DNA of 18,424 nt from DATELY01 sp040513115. Lineage in GTDB: Bacteria; Pseudomonadota; Gammaproteobacteria; Steroidobacterales; Steroidobacteraceae. This document shows, in pieces, positions 7,308 to 12,699 of this stretch; the first letter of the stretch is position 1; the number at the start of each line of letters is the position of its first letter. Both the position numbers and the translations under genes were made by a program. The stretch spans positions 1 to 18,424 of the forward strand of contig JBEVDW010000414.1 of NCBI GenBank assembly GCA_040513115.1. The letters are read 5' to 3'. The notes below the pieces were generated by a model. The model worked only from the letters and a program-made list of their open reading frames with translations. It searched no databases and was not told where the DNA came from.

Positions 7308-8291
7308 CTAGCGGCGACGCATCAGCGCTAGAAACAACGGCACACCGACGACGGCCGTAACAGCGCCAACCGGCAATTGACGTGGTGCGAATGCGCTGCG
7401 AGCGATGAGGTCAGCCAGCATCACCAGCGTGCCGCCGAGCAGAGCTGCGGCAGGCAGCACACGGCGATGATCGGCTCCGAGGATGAGCCTGACGAGGTGC
7501 GGTGTAAGCAGTCCCACGAAACCAATCGTCCCCGCGGTGGAAACTGCGGCCCCTGTCAGCACGGAGCTCGCGACGAAGATGCCGACTCGTAGCCGACGCA
7601 CCGGGATGCCGAGCACTTGCGCATGGACATCCCCGTGTGCGAGCACGTTGAGATCGCGCGCAAAGGGAAGCACGACGAGCAGAGCCACACCCAACGTGAT
7701 CAGCAGCCGCACGGGGCTCGTACTCAGCGAGAGATCGCCCATCAGCCAGAACAGCATTCCGCGCAGACGCGATTCTTCGCCGATGGCCAGCAGCATGCTG
7801 ATGATCGCGCCAGCACCCGAGGCGATCACCACGCCAGTCAGTAACAACCGCTGTGAGCCCCATTGCTCACGATCACGTGCAAGCGAGAACACCAGCAAAG
7901 TACTGGCCAGCGCGCCGGTCATTGCGGCGGCATCCGCTGCGATACCAGACAAGCCGATGAGAATGCCGGTGAGTGCCCCGACGGCAGCGCCGCCCGACAC
8001 ACCCATCACGAATGGATCCGCCAGCGGGTTGCGCAGGAGTACCTGCATCAGGACACCTGTCAGGGCGAGCACACCGCCCGCGGCAAAGGCAGTCAGTGCG
8101 CGGGGTAACCGGAGCTCGTAGATCAACGCGCCCGCGAGCGAGCCGCGCGTTACCAATCCCGTCCAAAGCGCTTCCCAACCGATCGTGACACTGCCAATGG
8201 TGACTGACGCCACGAGCACCAGGGCAGCCGCCAGTCCGAGGCCCAGCAGAACGAGCGAATGACGGAATTTGCGATCGACCTGCAGAAACAC
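7308..8291 (-). CDS. FecCD/BtuC-type ABC permease (iron-siderophore, heme or cobalamin)
   Basis: This polytopic inner-membrane permease belongs to the family importing ferric siderophores, heme or vitamin B12. From a GTG at 8289-8291 it is 327 residues, the family norm. Typical blocks are ELRLPRALTAFAAGGVLALTG (around 59-79) and MQVLLRNPLADPFVMGVSGG (82-101), then GTIGFVGLLTPHLVRLILG near the ATPase docking loop and the C-terminal RQLPVGAVTAVVGVPLFL. The frame stays open upstream to 8585, but longer starts would run through the divergent rppH promoter and coding sequence, so I place the start just before the first membrane segment. Substrate cannot be told from the permease alone. No matching ATPase or periplasmic binding protein is visible; both neighbours face the other way. 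The partners must be elsewhere, perhaps shared. Confidence 0.9.
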   Translation of the reverse strand: MFLQVDRKFRHSLVLLGLGLAAALVLVASVTIGSVTIGWEALWTGLVTRGSLAGALIYELRLPRALTAFAAGGVLALTGVLMQVLLRNPLADPFVMGVSGGAAVGALTGILIGLSGIAADAAAMTGALASTLLVFSLARDREQWGSQRLLLTGVVIASGAGAIISMLLAIGEESRLRGMLFWLMGDLSLSTSPVRLLITLGVALLVVLPFARDLNVLAHGDVHAQVLGIPVRRLRVGIFVASSVLTGAAVSTAGTIGFVGLLTPHLVRLILGADHRRVLPAAALLGGTLVMLADLIARSAFAPRQLPVGAVTAVVGVPLFLALMRRR

Positions 8292-8311
8292 AGACGAACC
8301 ACGCCGCTTGG

Positions 8312-8338
8312 GGGCTGGGAAGCGTATGCCCCCAGCCC
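8312..8338. promoter_or_regulatory. Inverted repeat between the divergent permease and rppH
   Basis: GGGCTGGG (8312-8319) and CCCAGCCC (8331-8338) form a perfect 8-bp inverted repeat with an 11-nt loop. It lies about 20 nt upstream of the permease GTG and 57 nt upstream of the rppH ATG. It could be a 5' leader hairpin of the permease mRNA or an operator. It lacks a T-run on either side and is not a terminator. No riboswitch core is recognisable around it. Confidence 0.4.
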
Positions 8339-8394
8339 TCGCCAGTACAGCGCACGGTTGGCCGCCCGAGCTCACGTATGGAAAAATCGATCCG

Positions 8395-8970
8395 ATGAAC
8401 GCGGCGACACTCTCGACAGACTTGATTGATACGGATGGCTTCAGAGCGAATGTGGGCATCGTCCTGATTCGTGACGACCGCCAGGTGTTTCTGGGCGAAC
8501 GCGTTGGTGGCCGCGGCTGGCAGTTTCCCCAAGGGGGGATGCGCACCAACGAGACGCCGGAGCAAGCGCTGTACCGCGAGCTCAAGGAGGAGGTGGGCCT
8601 GGAGCCCGACGATGTTCAGTTGATGGCTGCAACGGAACGGTGGCTGCGTTACCGCCTGCCGCGCCAGTACGTGCGCAAGAACAGCGACCCGCCATGCATC
8701 GGCCAAAAGCAGCGCTGGTTTCTTCTGAGGTTGAGCAGCGCCGAGGACCGCGTGCGCTTCGATTCGACTCCGGAACCCGAATTCGATCGCTGGCGCTGGG
8801 TGGACTACTGGACGCCGGTCCGCGAGGTCATTTACTTCAAGCGTGCGGTTTACGTGAAAGCGCTTGATGAGCTGGCGCGCAAGGCGTTCCCGAACGACCG
8901 CCCGCCCTTCCCTGAGTGGTCCGAGCAGGAAAAAAACTTACGCAATCTGGTGAAGCGGCAGAACGCCTGA
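8395..8970 (+). CDS. rppH: RNA pyrophosphohydrolase (Nudix family)
   Basis: RppH removes pyrophosphate from 5'-triphosphate mRNA ends and so opens transcripts to RNase E decay. The protein has 191 residues. It contains a complete Nudix box (residues 47-69): Gly47, Glu53, then RELKEEVGL from Arg61. Family-specific blocks are DGFRANVGIVL (14-24), WQFPQGGM (42-49), RWLRYRLPRQYVR, CIGQKQRWFLL, EFDRWRWVDYW and VIYFKRAVY, which match E. coli RppH closely. The ATG at 8395 adds about nine residues relative to E. coli; a TTG just before IDTDGF is an alternative start. The ribosome site is weak. It ends 10 bp from the stop of the convergent hemJ. Confidence 0.95.
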   Translation: MNAATLSTDLIDTDGFRANVGIVLIRDDRQVFLGERVGGRGWQFPQGGMRTNETPEQALYRELKEEVGLEPDDVQLMAATERWLRYRLPRQYVRKNSDPPCIGQKQRWFLLRLSSAEDRVRFDSTPEPEFDRWRWVDYWTPVREVIYFKRAVYVKALDELARKAFPNDRPPFPEWSEQEKNLRNLVKRQNA

Positions 8971-8980
8971 GCGGTGCTCG

Positions 8981-9397
8981 TCAGAACGGCTTGACGATCG
9001 CCAAGACTACGATTGCGAGCAGAAAGAAGGCCGGGATTTCATTGAACCACCGCAGCCAGCGACTCGACCGGCGCATGCTGCCGCTTCTCAATTGCCGCAT
9101 CAGCTGCCAACACGCTCCGTGAAAGGCGACGAGCCCGAGCACGAGAACGAGCTTCAGCTGCAGCCACCCTTGGGCCAAATACCCCGGTTCCAGTACCACC
9201 ATGCCCAGGCCCAAGGTTGCGGCGAGCGCCGCTCCAATCGTCATGATCGCGAACAAGCGTCGCTCCATGACGACAAACCGGTCCGGGCTGACTAGGTCAG
9301 TTGCTTCAGAGTGGTAGATGAACAGGCGCGGCAGGTAAAAGAGCCCTGCAAACCAGGTCACGACGAAAACCACATGTAAGGCCTTGATCCACAGCAT
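8981..9397 (-). CDS. hemJ: Protoporphyrinogen IX oxidase, HemJ type
   Basis: HemJ oxidises protoporphyrinogen IX to protoporphyrin IX, the next-to-last step of heme synthesis, in the inner membrane. The 138-residue product has about four membrane spans and the hallmark N-terminus MLWIKALHVVFVVTWFAGLF followed by YLPRLFIYHSEA. Visible conserved positions are His8, Trp15, Arg24, His29 and Lys82 (in QGWLQLKLVLVLGLVAFH). It ends WFNEIPAFFLLAIVVLAIVKPF, as is common in the family. The ATG at 9395-9397 gives exactly the expected start. A probable -10 lies about 30 nt upstream. It is convergent with rppH and divergent from the coiled-coil membrane protein at 9553. Heme synthesis next to ferric uptake genes and erpA gives the area an iron flavour. 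Confidence 0.95.
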   Translation of the reverse strand: MLWIKALHVVFVVTWFAGLFYLPRLFIYHSEATDLVSPDRFVVMERRLFAIMTIGAALAATLGLGMVVLEPGYLAQGWLQLKLVLVLGLVAFHGACWQLMRQLRSGSMRRSSRWLRWFNEIPAFFLLAIVVLAIVKPF

Positions 9398-9424
9398 GGT
9401 GTAGCACCGATTTCAGGTCATTGG

Positions 9425-9430
9425 ATTGTA
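9425..9430 (-). promoter_or_regulatory. Candidate -10 element for hemJ
   Basis: On the minus strand the bases read TACAAT, 5 of 6 matches to the -10 consensus, placing the start point near 9418 and leaving a ~20-nt leader. The expected -35 position has no good match. Confidence 0.35.
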
Positions 9431-9516
9431 AGGCGTCGCCTCGGTTGCCTGTCGTCCGTATCTGAGAGCGCGGCACTGTGACCTAGTCCGCAGTCGCCCG
9501 GGCGATGAGCGGGTAT

Positions 9517-9544
9517 CTCTCACCCCCTTATTCGAGGGTGAGAG
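9517..9544 (+). promoter_or_regulatory. Hairpin enclosing the ribosome binding site of the 9553 gene
   Basis: CTCTCACCC (9517-9525) and GGGTGAGAG (9536-9544) are perfect 9-bp complements with a 10-nt loop. The right arm is the purine-rich Shine-Dalgarno stretch (GAGGGTGAGAG, 9534-9544) ending 8 nt before the ATG at 9553. Folding would hide the ribosome site. If the gene instead starts at the ATG at 9505, the hairpin lies within the first codons. Confidence 0.55.
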
Positions 9545-9552
9545 TCACAACC

Positions 9553-10284
9553 ATGGGAGAGTTCGCGCCGCTGCGGACCGGACAGCTCGTCGTCCGGTAT
9601 CACACGCCGCTCAGGCGTCGCGCGCTTCTCGTGGGCTTGGTGTTGGTGTCTCTCGCGCTGATTTACGGTGCATACGAGTTGGGCCGCCATCGCGCGGGTT
9701 ACGACGTGCTGAGCGCCGCACGGCAACGCAGTTCGCTACACGCTCAAGTGCGCGAGCTGCAGGTCGAAAACGGAACTCTGCGGCGCGACAAGGCGAGCGC
9801 TCAGCTCAACCGCGAAGTCAGCCAACGGTCGTACGCGGATGTCGAGAAGATGGTGGCCGATCTGCAGGCGCAGTTGATGCGTCAGCGGGAAGAGCTGGCG
9901 TTCTACCGCGGAATCGTCTCGCCCGAGGATGGCATCGGCGGACTACGCGTGCAGCGCTTCCAGGTCGTTCCGACAGAGGTCGAGCGCCACTTCAAGTTGC
10001 GGCTCGTTCTGGTCCAATCCTTGCGCCAGAACACTGTCGCGAGCGGGTCGGTGGAGCTGGAAGTCAGCGGGTTGCGAGGTCAGGAGGCGGTACGACTCGC
10101 GTTGCCTGCAATCGCGCAAGCGCATGACTCGCTGCCGTTTTCTTTCCGCTATTTCCAGGATCTGGAACAGGAAGTGGAATTACCAGCCGATTTCGAGCCT
10201 CACAGCGTCGAGGTTCATGTTCGCAGCTCGCATTCGCCCGAATTGCGCGAATCGTTTCCGTGGAAGATTCAGACCGAGGCTTAA
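9553..10284 (+). CDS. Single-pass membrane protein with coiled coil (DUF6776-like), bactofilin neighbour
   Basis: Function is not established. From the ATG at 9553 the protein has 243 residues: a basic cytoplasmic tail (1-23), one membrane span (about 24-42, ALLVGLVLVSLALIYGAY), a long coiled-coil stretch (about 55-120, RELQVENGTLRRDKAS and ADLQAQLMRQREELAFYRG), then a probably beta-rich domain (125-243) with LRVQRFQVVP, FKLRLVLVQ and SGSVELEVSG. The architecture fits what I recall as DUF6776. Positive charges before the span predict an outside C-terminus. I prefer 9553 over the in-frame ATG at 9505 because of the strong ribosome site at 9534-9544. Seven bases separate its stop from the bactofilin ATG, so the two are almost certainly one operon, and a role in envelope or cell-shape organisation is a reasonable inference. 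Confidence 0.85.
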   Translation: MGEFAPLRTGQLVVRYHTPLRRRALLVGLVLVSLALIYGAYELGRHRAGYDVLSAARQRSSLHAQVRELQVENGTLRRDKASAQLNREVSQRSYADVEKMVADLQAQLMRQREELAFYRGIVSPEDGIGGLRVQRFQVVPTEVERHFKLRLVLVQSLRQNTVASGSVELEVSGLRGQEAVRLALPAIAQAHDSLPFSFRYFQDLEQEVELPADFEPHSVEVHVRSSHSPELRESFPWKIQTEA

Positions 10285-10291
10285 AGTCGCA

Positions 10292-10702
10292 ATGTTCAAT
10301 CGCAATCGCACGAAGCTCCAGCGCATCGATACGCTGATCGGCGCAGGCACGCGCATCGAGGGGGATGTCCATTTTGCCGGCGGCCTGCACGTCGATGGCC
10401 ACGTGCGGGGCAATGTCCAATCCTCTGCCAAGACGGACGACACACTGAGTATCGGTGACAGCGGGGTGATCGAAGGCTCGGTCGCTGCACCGCACGTTGT
10501 GCTGAATGGTGCCGTCCATGGGGATATTTGGGCTACGGCGCGAGTCGAATTGGGAGCGACGGCGCGCGTCAGCGGCAACGTCTACTACGGCTTGATCGAA
10601 ATGGCGATCGGCGCCGAGATCAACGGCAAGCTCGTCCATCGCCCGGCGCGGGCCGAGGCGACTGCCGATGGGACTACAGCGGCGGTATCAGCCGCACACT
10701 GA
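10292..10702 (+). CDS. Bactofilin (polymer-forming cytoskeletal protein)
   Basis: Bactofilins assemble without nucleotide into beta-helical filaments, often at the membrane, and position cell-wall enzymes. The 136-residue protein has the family layout: a short polar N-terminal tail, a core of six-residue beta-helix rungs (about 12-115) and a short disordered Ala/Thr tail. Clear blocks are DTLIGAGTRIEGDVHFAGGL (13-32), HVDGHVRGNV (33-42), GDSGVIEGSVAAPHVVLNG (55-73) and GATARVSGNVYYGLIEMAIG (88-107). The start is the ATG at 10292, with GAGG at 10276-10279; a longer reading of the frame back to 9929 only shadows the previous gene. It follows the membrane coiled-coil gene by 7 nt. A murein endopeptidase of the kind linked to bactofilins elsewhere lies about 4 kb away. 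Confidence 0.95.
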   Translation: MFNRNRTKLQRIDTLIGAGTRIEGDVHFAGGLHVDGHVRGNVQSSAKTDDTLSIGDSGVIEGSVAAPHVVLNGAVHGDIWATARVELGATARVSGNVYYGLIEMAIGAEINGKLVHRPARAEATADGTTAAVSAAH

Positions 10703-10709
10703 AGGTTCT

Positions 10710-10739
10710 TTGACGCTGAAAAGCCCAGGTCGCTAGACT
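10710..10739 (+). promoter_or_regulatory. Candidate sigma-70 promoter for erpA
   Basis: TTGACG (10710-10715, 5 of 6) and TAGACT (10734-10739, 4 of 6) are separated by 18 bp. Transcription would begin near 10746, giving a ~29-nt leader before the erpA ATG. This is one of the better promoter matches in the window. Confidence 0.55.
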
Positions 10740-10774
10740 TGAAGTCCTCGGGTTCTGCCCCATTGGCGATCCTC

Positions 10775-11134
10775 ATGAATACAGCAACTGCTCCTACGGC
10801 CCCGACCCCGACCTTGGTGTTCAGCGATTCGGCTGCCGCGAAGGTGAGCCAGCTCATCGAGGAAGAGTCCAATCCCAACCTCAAGCTGCGAGTGTTTGTC
10901 AGCGGTGGTGGGTGTTCTGGCTTTCAGTACGGCTTCACCTTCGACGAAAACATCGAGGAGGGTGACACCACGGTAATGAACCAGGGCGTCACGCTGCTCA
11001 TTGATCCCATGAGCATTCAATATCTCGCGGGTGCGGAGATTGACTACCGCGAGGACGTGGAAGGTGCTCAGTTTGTCATCCGCAATCCGAACGCCGCCAC
11101 GACATGCGGCTGTGGTTCTTCTTTCTCGATGTGA
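10775..11134 (+). CDS. erpA: Iron-sulfur cluster insertion protein ErpA
   Basis: ErpA is an A-type carrier that delivers [4Fe-4S] or [2Fe-2S] clusters to apoproteins. The product has 119 residues (E. coli 114). The three cluster-binding cysteines are all present: Cys47 in SGGGCSGFQYGFTFD, and Cys111 and Cys113 in TTCGCGSSFSM. The middle contains LLIDPMSIQYLAGAEIDYRED. The N-terminus has a Thr/Ala/Pro-rich stretch. The ATG at 10775 is preferred over an in-frame TTG at 10739, which falls inside the proposed -10. It follows the bactofilin gene on the same strand, but its own promoter candidate suggests separate transcription. IscR-type control would be natural, but I do not see a clear site. Confidence 0.96.
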   Translation: MNTATAPTAPTPTLVFSDSAAAKVSQLIEEESNPNLKLRVFVSGGGCSGFQYGFTFDENIEEGDTTVMNQGVTLLIDPMSIQYLAGAEIDYREDVEGAQFVIRNPNAATTCGCGSSFSM

Positions 11135-11199
11135 CATGCCGTTGTAGTCTCTGAGTGAGATCCTTCCGCTCCTCATCTCAGAACTAAAACGTCACCTTC

Positions 11200-12699
11200 A
11201 TGCCTCGTGCCAAGATCCCGGACGTCCTGGCCGCTGTCGATCTTGGTTCCAACAGCTTCCACATGGTGGTGGGCCGTTATTCACACGGCCAGATCCTGAT
11301 CCTCGATCGCCTGCGCGAGATGGTGCGCTTGGCGGCCGGTCTCGATGAGCATGGGCGCTTGAACCGCGAAGCGACGGAAATGGCGCTGGCGTGCCTCGAG
11401 CGCTTCGGTCAGCGTCTGCGGAACGTCCGTGCGGAAAGCGTTCGCGTCGTGGGGACGAACACGCTGAGAAAGGCGAAACGGCGAGGGGCTTTTCTGGATC
11501 GCGCGCGCGCGGCACTCGGACATCCGATCGAAATCATTTCTGGTATGGAAGAAGCACGCCTCATCTACCTGGGCGTTGCCAGGACGAGTCCCGCAGAGCC
11601 AGGCAGGCGATTCGTGGCCGACATCGGTGGCGGCTCCACCGAACTGATCATTGGCGAAGGACTCACCGCGCGTAAGCTCGAGAGCTTGCACATGGGCTGC
11701 GTGAGCATGAGCGCGAAGTTTTTCGGAGATGGAGAAATCACCGAAAAGCGTATGAAGCGCGCGCGGTTGGCGGCCAGGTTGGAACTGGAGCCTGTGCAGG
11801 CCGCATTCAAAAAGGTCGGCTTCGAGCACGCCGTGGGTGCCTCCGGCACGATTCGAGCGGTGCACGACATCCTGCGCGCGCGTGCGCAGCCGCAATCGTT
11901 TATCACTCCGGAAGGCGTTGAAGCCCTGCTTCAAGACGTCATTCGTGCCGGAAATGTCGGTCGGCTGAAGTTTCCCGGGCTGCCCGACGAGCGCGCACCC
12001 GTTTTGCCTGGCGGGCTCGCCGTTCTTGCCGAAATCGTGAACATGCTGGACGTGCGTTCCATGCGAGTGTCCGATGGCGCACTACGCGAAGGCCTGCTTT
12101 ACGACATGGTCGGTCGTTTGACGGACGAAGATGCCCGCGTGCGCAGCGTGCGCGCGATGCAAGCTCGCTATCACGTGGATGTCGAGCAGGCGGAGCGGGT
12201 AGAAGGCACAGCGTTGCAGTTTCTCGCGCAGGTTCAAGGAGCTTGGGAACTGAATGATCCTTTTGCCGAGCTCGTCTTGTCGTGGGCAGCGCGTCTGCAC
12301 GAAGCTGGGTTGGACGTTTCCCACTCGCAATACCAGAAGCATGGCGCATACCTCCTTGAGCACGCCGATCTGCCGGGCTTCCCACAAGAGGAGCAGCGCA
12401 TTGTGGCGTGCATCGTGGGAAGCCATCGGCGCAAGCTGCACGTCGACTCGCTGGAAGATCTCAATCCGCCATGGCACCTGAAAACGGAGTTCCTGATCGT
12501 GCTGCTGCGGCTTGCCGTGCTGCTGCATCGCGGTCGCAGTTCCAAGTCGCTACCGGCGATTCGCTTGCAAGCAAAGGGACGGACCCTGGAAGTGCAGTTC
12601 CTTGAGGGGTGGCTCGACAATCACCCCCTGACGGCTGTCGATATCGAGCAGGAAGTAGCCTATCTCGCTGCCGCCGGCTTCAGGTTGCGCGTGACCTGA
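11200..12699 (+). CDS. ppx: Exopolyphosphatase (Ppx/GppA family)
   Basis: Ppx removes terminal phosphates from polyphosphate; GppA relatives hydrolyse pppGpp. The protein has 499 residues, close to E. coli Ppx (513). Residues 9-26 hold the first phosphate-binding loop (AAVDLGSNSFHMVVG); SGMEEARLIY (114-123) includes the catalytic glutamate region; ADIGGGSTELIIG (140-152) is the second loop; VGASGTIRAV follows. The C-terminal half carries an HD-type helical region with SWAARLHEAGLDVSHSQYQKHGAYL and VGSHRRK. The ATG at 11200 has no clear ribosome site. The gene meets ppk1 tail to tail with zero bases between the stop codons. Pairing with ppk1 supports polyphosphate as substrate rather than only pppGpp. 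Confidence 0.95.
   Translation: MPRAKIPDVLAAVDLGSNSFHMVVGRYSHGQILILDRLREMVRLAAGLDEHGRLNREATEMALACLERFGQRLRNVRAESVRVVGTNTLRKAKRRGAFLDRARAALGHPIEIISGMEEARLIYLGVARTSPAEPGRRFVADIGGGSTELIIGEGLTARKLESLHMGCVSMSAKFFGDGEITEKRMKRARLAARLELEPVQAAFKKVGFEHAVGASGTIRAVHDILRARAQPQSFITPEGVEALLQDVIRAGNVGRLKFPGLPDERAPVLPGGLAVLAEIVNMLDVRSMRVSDGALREGLLYDMVGRLTDEDARVRSVRAMQARYHVDVEQAERVEGTALQFLAQVQGAWELNDPFAELVLSWAARLHEAGLDVSHSQYQKHGAYLLEHADLPGFPQEEQRIVACIVGSHRRKLHVDSLEDLNPPWHLKTEFLIVLLRLAVLLHRGRSSKSLPAIRLQAKGRTLEVQFLEGWLDNHPLTAVDIEQEVAYLAAAGFRLRVT

Noticed and set aside
8291..8400. Cobalamin riboswitch upstream of the BtuC-like permease
   Set aside because: The gap is only about 100 bp and shows no B12-box-like core, only a simple inverted repeat.
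8292..8585. Longer N-terminus for the FecCD permease
   Set aside because: It would overlap the start of rppH and add about 98 polar residues not seen in the family.
11156..11180. Hairpin TGAGAT/ATCTCA after erpA as a terminator
   Set aside because: The stem is only 6 bp with a 13-nt loop and no T-run, so it is too weak to call.
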